The notes beneath the pieces are model-generated. The model searched no databases, was not told the DNA's origin, and saw only the letters and a program-made list of their open reading frames with translations. Source: Lachnospiraceae bacterium (GTDB lineage: Bacteria; Bacillota; Clostridia; Lachnospirales; Lachnospiraceae). Taken from it: a DNA stretch of 34,673 nucleotides. The stretch covers positions 1 through 34,673 of the forward strand of contig SVFC01000007.1 of assembly GCA_015057035.1 (NCBI GenBank), given 5' to 3'. A program made the position numbers and the translations under genes. The first letter of the stretch is position 1. Every line of letters begins with the position of its first letter. Positions 7,958 through 16,288 of the stretch are shown here, one piece after another.

Positions 7958-8041
7958 CATAGATATAGTAGATGAAGGAAGATGTGTTTACAAATTGTAT
8001 GATTTTTTCGAATTATGCAGTCTGTGTAAAAGGAGGTTTCT

Positions 8042-9583
8042 ATGCAAGCGATTTTTGAATCAATTAATAATGTTTTTGCATTTATTGGACCACTTTCGGA
8101 TTTCTTGTGGGATTTTCCAACGAATTTTGAATGGTATGCAAATATTCCGTTGTTAGGTAATTTTTCATTTGCAATCATTCTGTTATTGGGTTCTGGAATC
8201 TATTTTAGTTTTCGTATCGGGTTTATGCAAATAACCCATTTTAAAAAGGGAATTAAGATTATGACAGAGAAGAGAGCTGTGGATACAGGTATTTCTCCGT
8301 TGGCAGCTTTCCTTCTTAGTTCCGCTATGCGTGTGGGACCAGGGAATATTATCGGTGTTACCGGTGCTATTGCAGTTGGTGGTCCTGGAGCATTGTTCTG
8401 GATGTGGGTTTCTGCATTTTTTGGAATGGCAGTGGCATATATGGAATCGGTTTTAGCACAGATTTTTAAAGAGAAGAAAAATGACGAGTTTGTTGGAGGG
8501 TTGCCATTTTATGGTAGAAAGCTCCTGGGAAATAAAGTATGGATTGGTGTATTTTTATCCGTTCTTTATATTTTGTATGCATTATGCTGTTTGCCAGCCC
8601 AGGGATTTAATGTGGTATCTTCCGTTGGAACCATGGCAGAAATTGTGACAGGGACTAAGATAGCAACGGATTCCGTATTTTATTATGTTGTCGGTGCGAT
8701 TATTGTATTGATGACAGCAGTGATTGCTTTCGGTGGGATTAAGAAGGTTAGTAAGTGGACTGACAAAATTGTTCCAGTGATGGCAGTATTATATGTGCTT
8801 ACCGTTGTAGTGCTGATTCTTTTGAACCTGAATCAGATTCCATACTTTTTTAGTGCAGTGTTTGGTGGCGCATTCCAGCCAAATGCATTTTTCGGTGGAC
8901 TCTTTGGTACAGTTTTAGCCCAGGGGGTAAAACGAGGTCTTATGTCCAATGAGGCTGGACAGGGTACCATCACAATGTCAGCAGCTGCATCAGATGCAAA
9001 ACATCCTTGTGAACAGGGAATCCTTGCGTCTATTGGCGTGTTCCTTGATACTATTGTAATCTGTACGTTGTCAGGCTTTGTGGTAGTTATGGCACATTGT
9101 TGGACAGGAGAGAATGCTAACGCTTGGGTGCTTATGGATAAACTTCCTAAATTCAACGAATCTATTGCAACCTTAACGCCAGGGACTGCATTTAATGCAG
9201 TTGTGACCTTTGTGATTACCTTATGTTTCTGTTTGTTTGCATATACTTGCTTGCTCGGTATGATTAGTTTCTCCGAGATTGCTGCAAACCGTATTAACAG
9301 AAGCAAAGGATTTATCAATGGTGTTCGTATCGTGGCATTATTTGTAGCAATCTTTGGTATTTTATGTAATATCGCAGGATTAGAACTTGGTAATCTTTGG
9401 GCATTTTCTGATTTGGGTAATATTCTGATTGTGTTCTTCAACGTACCAATAGTGTATGTTGGTGCAAACTGTGTGTTTAAAGCGACCAAGCATTATAAGA
9501 AAAATGATGGAACACCATTTACTTCTCAGGTGATTGATAGAGATGACTGTGAATATTGGGATGAAAAGGCAAAGAATGAGTAG
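8042..9583 (+). CDS. Sodium:alanine/glycine symporter, AGCS family
   Basis: A 513-aa integral membrane protein of the alanine-or-glycine:cation symporter family. Recognisable stretches are the early transmembrane helix with GIYFSFRIGFMQ, the sodium-site region SSAMRVGPGNIIGVTGAIAVGGPGA (only key residues matter: the GNI and GGPGA turns), and GLMSNEAGQGT mid-protein. About 10-11 hydrophobic segments are visible and the length is normal. It imports alanine, glycine or a related small amino acid with sodium. AAAGGAGG lies six bases before the ATG. It is a single gene between its own promoter and terminator. Confidence 0.92.
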   Translation: MQAIFESINNVFAFIGPLSDFLWDFPTNFEWYANIPLLGNFSFAIILLLGSGIYFSFRIGFMQITHFKKGIKIMTEKRAVDTGISPLAAFLLSSAMRVGPGNIIGVTGAIAVGGPGALFWMWVSAFFGMAVAYMESVLAQIFKEKKNDEFVGGLPFYGRKLLGNKVWIGVFLSVLYILYALCCLPAQGFNVVSSVGTMAEIVTGTKIATDSVFYYVVGAIIVLMTAVIAFGGIKKVSKWTDKIVPVMAVLYVLTVVVLILLNLNQIPYFFSAVFGGAFQPNAFFGGLFGTVLAQGVKRGLMSNEAGQGTITMSAAASDAKHPCEQGILASIGVFLDTIVICTLSGFVVVMAHCWTGENANAWVLMDKLPKFNESIATLTPGTAFNAVVTFVITLCFCLFAYTCLLGMISFSEIAANRINRSKGFINGVRIVALFVAIFGILCNIAGLELGNLWAFSDLGNILIVFFNVPIVYVGANCVFKATKHYKKNDGTPFTSQVIDRDDCEYWDEKAKNE

Positions 9584-9590
9584 AGATTGG

Positions 9591-9621
9591 GCCGTGTGGG
9601 TGATAGCCACACGGCTTTTTT
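9591..9621 (+). terminator. Terminator of the AGCS gene
   Basis: GCCGTGTGG pairs with CCACACGGC around a short loop, followed by TTTTTT. Confidence 0.9.
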
Positions 9622-9674
9622 ACAGAAAATTTATGAATTATTTACAATTTGGGTCTTTCTTTTTTCGACAAGAG

Positions 9675-9683
9675 TGCTAAAAT
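9675..9683 (+). promoter_or_regulatory. Extended -10 of the degV gene
   Basis: TGCTAAAAT fits an extended -10 (TGnTAAAAT). No good -35 is seen at the right distance. Confidence 0.4.
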
Positions 9684-9710
9684 ACTTTATGTCAAAAAGG
9701 AGATGTTACA

Positions 9711-10562
9711 ATGGTAAAGATTATTTCAGACAGCACATGTGACTTGTCACAGGAATTATTAGAAAAGTACGATGTGGAGATTGTACCACTTCATATTCTC
9801 TTGGGAGATCAGGAATACGAAGATGGTAGAAGTATTACACCAGATGAGATTTACGCATGGTCAGATGCCAATGGTGTTACGCCAAAGACTTCTGCGGCAG
9901 GAATCGACCAGATGATTGAAGCATATCGTCCATATGTAGATAATGGAGATGAGATTGTTATTTTCTCTATTTCTTCTGATATGTCTACTACATACAATGT
10001 TATGCGTATGGCGGCAGCTGAATTAGAAGCAGAAGATAAGATTTTTGTGGTAGATTCTGCAAACCTTTCCACAGGCGTAGGCTTACAGGTAATTGAAGCA
10101 GCCATTATGGCAAAAGAAGGAAAGAGCGCAGAAGAAATTGTAGCCCATATTCAGGATATCAGTCCTCGTGTACGTGCAAGCTTCGTAGTTGATACATTAA
10201 CCTATCTTCACAGAGGTGGAAGATGTAGTGGTGTAGCGGCTCTTGCAGGAGGTATGCTCAAACTTCATCCTAAGATTGTGGTAGAAAATGGCAAGATGAA
10301 GCCAGAAGAGAAGTTCCGTGGAAAAATGTCCAAGGTTGTGATGGATTATGTAAAAACTATGGAAGAGGATTTGAAGAAAGCGGAAAAATCCCGTGTGTTT
10401 ATCACTCATTCGGGTAGTGAGCCAGAGATTATTGGGGCAGTACGTGAGTATCTTGAAGGATTGAATTATTTTGATGAAATTCTCGAGACAAGAGCTGGAT
10501 GTGTTGTTTCTAGTCACTGCGGACCTGGAACCTTGGGTGTGCTTTATATTGCTGGGAAATAG
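9711..10562 (+). CDS. DegV family fatty-acid-binding protein
   Basis: A 283-aa DegV protein. It begins with the family signature VKIISDSTCDL (residues 2-12), has the SSDMSTTYN segment near 89-97 that lines the lipid pocket, and ends with SSHCGPGTLGVLYIA. DegV (FakB-like) proteins hold a fatty acid and, in organisms with FakA, present it for phosphorylation so that exogenous fatty acids enter phospholipid synthesis. No fakA lies nearby, so the kinase partner would be elsewhere. AAGGAGA precedes the ATG. It is a single-gene unit ending in a strong hairpin. Confidence 0.93.
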   Translation: MVKIISDSTCDLSQELLEKYDVEIVPLHILLGDQEYEDGRSITPDEIYAWSDANGVTPKTSAAGIDQMIEAYRPYVDNGDEIVIFSISSDMSTTYNVMRMAAAELEAEDKIFVVDSANLSTGVGLQVIEAAIMAKEGKSAEEIVAHIQDISPRVRASFVVDTLTYLHRGGRCSGVAALAGGMLKLHPKIVVENGKMKPEEKFRGKMSKVVMDYVKTMEEDLKKAEKSRVFITHSGSEPEIIGAVREYLEGLNYFDEILETRAGCVVSSHCGPGTLGVLYIAGK

Positions 10563-10586
10563 AAATAATAAATATGATGTGTTTAT

Positions 10587-10628
10587 AATTGCTACAAAAT
10601 GTTGAGAACGTTTTGTAGCAATTTTTTT
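10587..10628 (+). terminator. Terminator of the degV gene
   Basis: AATTGCTACAAAA pairs with TTTTGTAGCAATT, a 13-bp perfect stem, and a T run follows. Confidence 0.9.
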
Positions 10629-10668
10629 GTTTTAATTTTCGTGTTTTTCGTGTATTAGGAAAATAATA

Positions 10669-10697
10669 TTGACAGTATGTATGGTTTGTATTATAAT
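10669..10697 (+). promoter_or_regulatory. Consensus promoter of the GntR operon
   Basis: TTGACA (10669-10674), 17-bp spacer, TATAAT (10692-10697): full consensus. The palindromic operator overlaps the -10. Confidence 0.88.
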
Positions 10698-10708
10698 AAA
10701 TAATACAA
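10686..10708 (+). promoter_or_regulatory. Palindromic operator over the GntR promoter
   Basis: TTGTATTA, seven bases, TAATACAA: a perfect 8+8 inverted repeat covering the -10. A third half-site TAATACAA follows at 10710-10717. The layout fits autorepression by the GntR/YtrA-type protein encoded next; assignment to that regulator is inference. Confidence 0.75.
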
Positions 10709-10757
10709 ATAATACAAGTGTAAGTTAGTTAAAAGAGAGATTATAAGAGGGAATTAA

Positions 10758-11120
10758 ATGGTTATTGCGATTAATGAATATTCAGACATTCCAATTTATG
10801 TGCAAATACGTAATCAGATTGTGTTAGGAATATCGGACGGAAGATTGGCTCCAGGAGAACAGCTTCCAACAGTGCGTGGACTGGCAGAAGAGATGGGAAT
10901 TAACTCTATGACAGTCAATAAGGCTTATCAGATGCTAAAAGCGGAAGGCTATATCTACACAGACAGGAGAAATGGTGCGAAGGTCCGGGAACATATGGGC
11001 TTTTCTCACGATTTGCCAGAGGAAAGCAAGGAACTTTTGCAGAGAGTGGTGTCAGAAGCAAAAGTGCGGAGGATTAGTAAGGAAGAATTTTTTGAACTGT
11101 GTGCAACCTATTTTGAATAA
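10758..11120 (+). CDS. GntR-family regulator, YtrA subfamily
   Basis: A 120-aa regulator with a winged helix-turn-helix over residues 10-75 (PIYVQIRNQIV, then QLPTVRGLAEEMGINSMTVN) and only a short alpha-helical tail. That length and lack of a large sensor domain mark the YtrA subfamily. YtrA-type regulators usually repress an operon coding for membrane or ABC-transport proteins that starts with the regulator itself, which matches the membrane protein gene 49 bp downstream and the palindromic operator upstream. The ATG has GAGGGA upstream. Confidence 0.9.
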   Translation: MVIAINEYSDIPIYVQIRNQIVLGISDGRLAPGEQLPTVRGLAEEMGINSMTVNKAYQMLKAEGYIYTDRRNGAKVREHMGFSHDLPEESKELLQRVVSEAKVRRISKEEFFELCATYFE

Positions 11121-11169
11121 CTATATATTTTTTAGTTGAAGTGACGAAGTGAGAAAGTGAGGAAATGCT

Positions 11170-12558
11170 ATGGGCATTAGTATGATTGTAAATATTATCT
11201 TTTTAGCAACATGTTATCCAATTATGTTTGTTTTATATTTTCTATATCGAGATATAGGGGATAAAAACACCTATTGTTTTGGGGCAACTTTGAAGAGAGA
11301 ATTAAGAGAAGACCCGGCAGTGCAGCAGATTATCCGGGACTATAAGAGAAATCTTAAACGTTATACCATCATCGTAGGTGTGATACCAGTGATATTTTTG
11401 TTGATAGAGTCTTTTTCTATCAATATGAGTTTATGGATGATTTGGCTACTGGTGATGTGTTTTGTGCCAATGTTTTGGATGGCAAAAGCCAATATCCAGA
11501 TTAAGGAATTGAAGAAGGAACGCGGATGGCAGGAAGAGGCAATGGTGTCCTATACGGACTTAAAAACCGCGGCAGTACCAAGACGAGTGAAATTCACTAC
11601 TTTCTTGCCAACGCTTATTCTTAGTATAATTCCTGTGATTTTGGCGTTTGTTTTGTTTCAGCAGGAAGGACACATTCTATTTGGATGGATGATTGCAATC
11701 TTTGGAATATGTACAATTGTATTTTATCTGTGCGCGCTATGGACCGATAGACAGAGAGTAGAGGTCATCTGTGAAGACAGTGACACCAATATGAATTTTG
11801 CCAGAGCAAAGAAGCAGGCATGGAAAAATTACTGGCTGCTGTGCGCCTGGCTGAATACGGCATTTACATGGTTTATGCTATATATTATGTGGCAGAGAAA
11901 CTGGGCATTGACAGGGCTTATCTGGGGTACGATAGTATACTGTGTTGTAATTATGGTATTTACATGGAAACTGATCAAGAGTCTTTTCAGCATTAACAAC
12001 AAATATGACAAGAAGAGAACGGTGATGAACGAAGCTGATGATGATAGTCACTGGATCTGGGGAATGGTGTATTACAATAAGAAAGATAAGCACTATATGG
12101 TTGAGAGCCGTCTTGGTACTGGAACTACCATCAATCTTGGAAATAAAGCGGGACTTATCACAGAAATCATTGCGTTCGGAACACTTCTGCTTATTCCACT
12201 GATGTGCGTATGGATGATTATGATGGAATTTACACCGCTTCAGGTGACGGTGGAAAATGACACCATTATTTGCAAGCAGTTAAATGTGGACTACAGACTT
12301 CCACTGGCAGAAATCGACGAATATGAGGTGGTTACAGAACTGCCTAAGAATTTGATTAAGGTCGCAGGAACAGGAATGGACAATCTTTTAAGTGGAACTT
12401 ATGAAGCGTATCGTCAGGGAACTTTTGAACTGTTTTTAAATCCACAGAATGATTTGTTTATTAAAATTACAATAGATGACGAGGTGTATTACATCGGTGG
12501 GGAAGATGATGAGGCAACACAGGATGTGATTGATGCGATTGAAGATTATATGAAATAG
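11170..12558 (+). CDS. Multi-pass membrane protein with DUF5808-like segment
   Basis: A 462-aa membrane protein: hydrophobic segments near residues 5-25, 65-80, 87-105, 147-163, 170-190, 220-240, 246-266 and 330-350. Residues 291-325 (DDDSHWIWGMVYYNKKD, then GTGTTINLG) match the cytoplasmic DUF5808 pattern I know from GntR-linked membrane proteins, and the C-terminal ~110 residues look like a soluble beta-rich PH-type domain. No catalytic motif is seen. The gene is cotranscribed with the YtrA-type regulator, a common pairing in Firmicutes that suggests envelope stress or export-related work; the actual role is unknown. GAGG precedes the ATG. Confidence 0.82.
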   Translation: MGISMIVNIIFLATCYPIMFVLYFLYRDIGDKNTYCFGATLKRELREDPAVQQIIRDYKRNLKRYTIIVGVIPVIFLLIESFSINMSLWMIWLLVMCFVPMFWMAKANIQIKELKKERGWQEEAMVSYTDLKTAAVPRRVKFTTFLPTLILSIIPVILAFVLFQQEGHILFGWMIAIFGICTIVFYLCALWTDRQRVEVICEDSDTNMNFARAKKQAWKNYWLLCAWLNTAFTWFMLYIMWQRNWALTGLIWGTIVYCVVIMVFTWKLIKSLFSINNKYDKKRTVMNEADDDSHWIWGMVYYNKKDKHYMVESRLGTGTTINLGNKAGLITEIIAFGTLLLIPLMCVWMIMMEFTPLQVTVENDTIICKQLNVDYRLPLAEIDEYEVVTELPKNLIKVAGTGMDNLLSGTYEAYRQGTFELFLNPQNDLFIKITIDDEVYYIGGEDDEATQDVIDAIEDYMK

Positions 12559-12567
12559 CTATGTGAA

Positions 12568-12595
12568 AGAGAAGTGAGAAATCACTTCTCTTTTT
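12568..12595 (+). terminator. Terminator of the GntR operon
   Basis: AGAGAAGTGA pairs with TCACTTCTCT around a GAAA loop, followed by TTTTT. Confidence 0.92.
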
Positions 12596-12675
12596 GTTGC
12601 ACTATGCCATATAATATGCAATAATGAAAACATATTTTCAAGAATCTTTTTCCGTTTCGGAAGAGTTCCCACGAT

Positions 12676-12692
12676 AATATTAGTTTAATATT
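12676..12692. repeat. Short inverted repeat upstream of the HigBA-like pair
   Basis: AATATTA-GTT-TAATATT is a perfect 7+7 inverted repeat about 20 bp before the other operator-like repeat. It may be a second binding site or chance in AT-rich DNA. Confidence 0.4.
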
Positions 12693-12711
12693 GGAAAGAA
12701 TATAACAAATT

Positions 12712-12732
12712 TGCTATTGTTAAATTATAGCA
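12712..12732 (+). promoter_or_regulatory. Operator-like inverted repeat of the HigBA-like pair
   Basis: TGCTAT, nine bases, ATAGCA, overlapping the -35 of the promoter at 12717-12745. This is the arrangement expected for autorepression by the antitoxin. Confidence 0.6.
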
Positions 12733-12745
12733 TTTTTGTTATAAT
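12717..12745 (+). promoter_or_regulatory. Promoter of the HigBA-like pair
   Basis: TTGTTA (12717-12722), 17-bp spacer, TATAAT (12740-12745), followed by AAAGGAG and the ATG at 12761. Confidence 0.8.
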
Positions 12746-12760
12746 ACAGAAAGGAGAAGA

Positions 12761-12898
12761 ATGTATAAGATTATTTTTTATGAAGATGATAAGTTTATAG
12801 TGTTGCATCATTTTGTAAAGAAGACTCAAAAAACGCCTAAGAGGGAGATAGAAAAGGCAATAAGAAATTTGAGTGATTATAGAGAAAGGAATAAGTAA
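12761..12898 (+). CDS. N-terminally truncated HigB/Gp49-like toxin (45 aa)
   Basis: A 45-aa reading frame ([18 protein letters not shown], then the charged tail) with a good AAAGGAG site and its own promoter. Its [16 protein letters not shown] segment is the hallmark C-terminal part of RelE/HigB-type toxins of the Gp49 family, which are usually about 100-115 aa. The preceding ~65 residues, which form most of the toxin fold and carry catalytic residues, are absent, and no trace of them is seen upstream. It is therefore either a deletion remnant that kept a start codon or a minimal peptide maintained with the antitoxin. The antitoxin ATG follows its stop after one base. Confidence 0.7.
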   Translation: MYKIIFYEDDKFIVLHHFVKKTQKTPKREIEKAIRNLSDYRERNK

Positions 12899-12899
12899 T

Positions 12900-13181
12900 A
12901 TGAAGACATGGGATGAATTTCGTAAAGAATTGGATATTACACCAGAAGATGAGAATCAGATACGATTTGAAAAAGAATTGATTTTGACAATGATTAAAAT
13001 CCGTGAAGAAAAGGGATTAACTCAAGCACAGTTAGCACAGATGTGTGGAGTAAAACAACCAGTGATTGCGAGGATGGAAACAGCAACCCATTCTCCAAGG
13101 ATAGATAGCTTGTTAAAAGTTTTGACACAACTAGGATATACATTAAAGATTGTACCAGTGGAGGCAGAAGGGCAACGATAA
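12900..13181 (+). CDS. HigA-like XRE-family antitoxin
   Basis: A 93-aa helix-turn-helix protein: the HTH covers about residues 35-80 (IREEKGLTQAQLAQMCG, then VKQPVIARMET and SPRIDSLLKVLTQLGY), the pattern of HigA-type antitoxins. An in-frame upstream start exists at 12873, but the ATG at 12900 is preferred because it follows the toxin stop by one base and has AGAAAGGA upstream. Toxin-first order is typical of HigBA. The antitoxin appears complete while its partner is truncated, so it may now act mainly as an autoregulator at 12712-12732 or against related toxins elsewhere. Confidence 0.88.
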   Translation: MKTWDEFRKELDITPEDENQIRFEKELILTMIKIREEKGLTQAQLAQMCGVKQPVIARMETATHSPRIDSLLKVLTQLGYTLKIVPVEAEGQR

Positions 13182-13194
13182 TTCGTTGCCCTTC
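13167..13194 (+). terminator. Terminator overlapping the end of the HigA-like gene
   Basis: GAAGGGCAACG pairs with CGTTGCCCTTC. The left arm contains the last codons of the antitoxin gene and the loop holds the stop codon. The T tail is weak. Confidence 0.65.
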
Positions 13195-13274
13195 CTCTAT
13201 AAATGTTTGTGGAAGGAATATATGTAAAAATGTTGCATAATTCACATTTTTTGTTGTGAGTTAGCTTGGGTCAC

Positions 13275-13302
13275 TTGCAAAGAATTTTCTTGACGTTATA
13301 AT
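13275..13302 (+). promoter_or_regulatory. Promoter of galKT
   Basis: TTGCAA (13275-13280), 16-bp spacer, TATAAT (13297-13302). The leader is ~80 bases. No copy of the LacI-type operator seen at 3475 and 4572 was found here. Confidence 0.65.
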
Positions 13303-13389
13303 AAAATCATAGGAATTTGTTTGTGCTGTGTAAGGCGCAGAAATAGTATAAAATAATAACATATAGAGAATTCAAAAAGGAGAGTAGTC

Positions 13390-14559
13390 ATGATTTGGCA
13401 GAGTGTATTGGAAAAATTTAAAGAACTTTTTGGTGATGAAGGTGAAATTGGTGTTTATTTTGCACCAGGCCGTGTAAATATGATTGGTGAGCACACCGAC
13501 TATAATGGCGGACACGTATTCCCATGTGCCCTTACGATTGGTACATATGGTGTAGCTCGTAAGAGAAATGACAAGAAACTTCGTTTCTATTCTTTGAACT
13601 TTGAAAATCTTGGTGTTTTAGAATCAAGCGTAGAAAATTTAAAACCAGAAAAGGAAGCTGACTGGACCAACTATCCGAAGGGAGTTATGTGGGCTTTTGG
13701 TGAGAAGGGTATGCCTGTAGAATATGGTATGGACCTTGTATTATTCGGTAATATCCCAAATGGTTCAGGACTTTCTTCTTCTGCATCCGTAGAAGTATTA
13801 ACTGGATTTATCTTAAGAGATATGTTCGGATTTGATGTAACTAATCAGGATTTGGCATTAATCGGACAGTATTCAGAGAACAAATTTAACGGTGTAAACT
13901 GTGGTATTATGGACCAGTTTGCCATTGCGATGGGCAAAGCTGGTCATGCAATCTTCCTTGATACAGCTACATTGGAATACGAATATGCTCCAATCAAGTT
14001 GGAAAATGCCAAAATTGTTATTTCATGCTCTAACAAGAAACGTGGTCTTGGCGATTCAAAATATAACGAGAGAAGAAGCGAATGTGAAACTGCATTAGCA
14101 GAAATCCAGACTGTAAAAGATATCAAATCTCTTGGCGAATTAACAGAAGAAGAATTTGAAAATGTCAAATCTGTTGTTCAGAGCGATGTTCGTATCCAGA
14201 GAGCAAAACACGCCGTATACGAAAACCAGAGAACTGTAAAAGCAGTAGAAGCATTGCAGGCAAACAATGTAACACTCTTTGGTGAGCTTATGAACGCTTC
14301 TCACGTTTCCCTCCGCGATGACTACGAGGTAACAGGAATTGAGCTGGATACTTTAGTAGAAGAGGCTTGGAAGGTAGAAGGTGTAATCGGTTCCCGTATG
14401 ACTGGTGCGGGCTTCGGAGGATGTACTGTAAGTATTGTAAAAGACGAAGCAGTAGAGAACTTCATTGCACAGGTCGGCAAGGCATATGAAGAGAAAATAG
14501 GTTATGCAGCAGACTTCTACGTAGTAGAAATCGGCGATGGTCCACAGAAATTAGCATAG
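13390..14559 (+). CDS. galK: Galactokinase
   Basis: A 389-aa GHMP kinase that phosphorylates alpha-D-galactose to galactose 1-phosphate, the first Leloir step. The galactokinase signature is present at residues 25-42 (APGRVNMIGEHTDYNGG), the ATP-binding GSGLSSSAS at 125-133, and the third GHMP motif SRMTGAGFGGC near residue 340. Length is normal and the protein is cytoplasmic. AAAGGAGAG precedes the ATG. galT follows after 13 bases, so the two form an operon that handles galactose from the beta-galactosidases at 1265 and 29528. Confidence 0.97.
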   Translation: MIWQSVLEKFKELFGDEGEIGVYFAPGRVNMIGEHTDYNGGHVFPCALTIGTYGVARKRNDKKLRFYSLNFENLGVLESSVENLKPEKEADWTNYPKGVMWAFGEKGMPVEYGMDLVLFGNIPNGSGLSSSASVEVLTGFILRDMFGFDVTNQDLALIGQYSENKFNGVNCGIMDQFAIAMGKAGHAIFLDTATLEYEYAPIKLENAKIVISCSNKKRGLGDSKYNERRSECETALAEIQTVKDIKSLGELTEEEFENVKSVVQSDVRIQRAKHAVYENQRTVKAVEALQANNVTLFGELMNASHVSLRDDYEVTGIELDTLVEEAWKVEGVIGSRMTGAGFGGCTVSIVKDEAVENFIAQVGKAYEEKIGYAADFYVVEIGDGPQKLA

Positions 14560-14572
14560 TAGGAGAATAGAT

Positions 14573-16135
14573 ATGATTCAGACAAGAGTTCTTGAATTAG
14601 TAGAATATGGCTTAGTAACTGGCTTAATCCAGCCAGAAGACAAGGTATATATCATCAACAGTCTGATGGAATTATTCCAGATTGATGACATGGAAGATGC
14701 TGTCATCCAGGAATTTGACAAGCGTGCCAAAGGAAAAAATGGATATATCTATACCCAGGAAGAGGCAGAAGTGGCTCTTGAAGAAATCTTAGAAGACATG
14801 ATGTCATATGCTTATGAACAGGGCATTATGAAAGAAAACAGTATCGTATACAAAGATTTATTTGATACTAAGATTATGGGGCTTCTGGTGGCTCGTCCAA
14901 GCGAGATTCGTGCTAAGTTCAAAAACTTATATGAAAACGAATCAGCCCTCGCTGCAACAGATTATTTTTACAAATTAAGCTGCGATAGCAACTACATCCG
15001 TCGCCAGCGTATTAAAAAAGACCAGAAATGGACTACAGATACCGAATATGGCACATTGGATATCACAATTAACTTATCTAAGCCGGAAAAAGACCCAAAG
15101 GCAATTGCTGCGGCAAAAAATGCCAAGCAGTCTGCTTATCCAAAATGTCAGCTTTGTGCAGAAAATGAGGGGTATGCTGGTCGTGTAAATCATCCAGCGA
15201 GACAGAACCACAGAATCATTCCTGTGACAATTAATAACAGTGACTGGTTCTTCCAGTATTCCCCATATGTGTATTATAATGAGCACTGTATCGTATTTAA
15301 TGCACAGCACACACCTATGAAAATCGAACGTGCAACCTTTGGAAAACTCCTTGACTTTGTAACACAGTTTCCACATTACTTTGTGGGCTCTAACGCGGAC
15401 CTTCCAATCGTAGGCGGTTCCATTTTAAGTCATGACCATTTCCAGGGTGGGCATTATACATTTGCCATGGCAAAGGCTGAGATTGAAAAAGAGATTTTCT
15501 TTGCAGGCTTTGAAGATGTGAAGGCAGGCATTGTAAAATGGCCAATGTCAGTGATTCGTATCAGTGGACCAGACAAGGATAAATTGATTAAATTAGCAGA
15601 TAAGATTCTTGGAGCATGGCGTGGTTACACAGACGCAAACGCTAACGTATATGCAGAAACAGATGGAGAACCACACAACACCATCACTCCAATTGCAAGA
15701 CGTCGTGGAGAAGACTATGAGTTGGATTTGGTTCTTCGTAACAATTTAACAACAGAAGAACACCCACTTGGTGTATATCATCCACATGCGCACCTTCACC
15801 ATATTAAGAAGGAAAATATCGGTCTTATCGAAGTAATGGGACTTGCAGTACTTCCAGCAAGATTAAAAGACGAGATGGCAGAACTGGAAGTTGCTATTTT
15901 AAATGGCACAGATCTTCGTTCCACCGAAACTCTCGCAAGCCATGCAGATTGGGCAGAAGAGTTCCTGAAAAAATACGATAATGTAAATGCAGACAATGTA
16001 ACGGACATTATTCGTAAAGAAATCGGACTTGTATTTGCTGAAGTATTGGAAAATGCCGGAGTTTACAAGTGTGATGAGGCTGGTAGAGATGCCTTCATTA
16101 GATTTGTAGAACATGTGAATTTTAGTGAAGTGTAA
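14573..16135 (+). CDS. galT: Galactose-1-phosphate uridylyltransferase, class II
   Basis: A 520-aa GalT of the Firmicutes class II type, longer than the E. coli type. It exchanges galactose 1-phosphate for the glucose 1-phosphate of UDP-glucose. Visible features are CQLC (192-195), RVNHPARQNHRIIPV (204-218), SHDHFQGG (286-293) and the histidine-rich HPHAHLHH segment in the C-terminal third, where the uridylylated histidine region would lie. TAGGAGA precedes the ATG. No galE or UTP-dependent pyrophosphorylase is in the window, so the UDP-sugar epimerase must be encoded elsewhere. Confidence 0.96.
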   Translation: MIQTRVLELVEYGLVTGLIQPEDKVYIINSLMELFQIDDMEDAVIQEFDKRAKGKNGYIYTQEEAEVALEEILEDMMSYAYEQGIMKENSIVYKDLFDTKIMGLLVARPSEIRAKFKNLYENESALAATDYFYKLSCDSNYIRRQRIKKDQKWTTDTEYGTLDITINLSKPEKDPKAIAAAKNAKQSAYPKCQLCAENEGYAGRVNHPARQNHRIIPVTINNSDWFFQYSPYVYYNEHCIVFNAQHTPMKIERATFGKLLDFVTQFPHYFVGSNADLPIVGGSILSHDHFQGGHYTFAMAKAEIEKEIFFAGFEDVKAGIVKWPMSVIRISGPDKDKLIKLADKILGAWRGYTDANANVYAETDGEPHNTITPIARRRGEDYELDLVLRNNLTTEEHPLGVYHPHAHLHHIKKENIGLIEVMGLAVLPARLKDEMAELEVAILNGTDLRSTETLASHADWAEEFLKKYDNVNADNVTDIIRKEIGLVFAEVLENAGVYKCDEAGRDAFIRFVEHVNFSEV

Positions 16136-16202
16136 AAGAATATTGAAGTACCAGGCCATTAGGCATGTTACCGAATTACTAACTTAAGAAATTCTTAAAA
16201 GA

Positions 16203-16236
16203 AAACTTCCGTGAAATTTATTTCATGGAAGTTTTT
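16203..16236 (+). terminator. Terminator of galKT
   Basis: AACTTCCGTGAAAT pairs with ATTTCATGGAAGTT with one G.T pair, followed by TTTTTG. The next promoter overlaps its right arm. Confidence 0.8.
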
Positions 16237-16248
16237 GTATGTTATAAT
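16221..16248 (+). promoter_or_regulatory. Promoter of the permease/rSAM/GNAT operon
   Basis: TATAAT at 16243-16248 is clear. The -35 (TTTCAT, 16221-16226, 16-bp spacer) is weak and lies inside the galT terminator. Confidence 0.5.
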
Positions 16249-16288
16249 GGAAATAATAGATGAATTATAGAGAAGGGTAAGGATACCT

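Noticed and set aside
7958..8041. Possible riboswitch in the AGCS leader
   Set aside because: No conserved glycine or other riboswitch core could be recognised in these ~80 bases.
8833..9489. Long minus-strand open frame (218 codons) opposite the AGCS gene
   Set aside because: It lies wholly within a well-supported gene on the other strand, lacks a ribosome site and matches no family.
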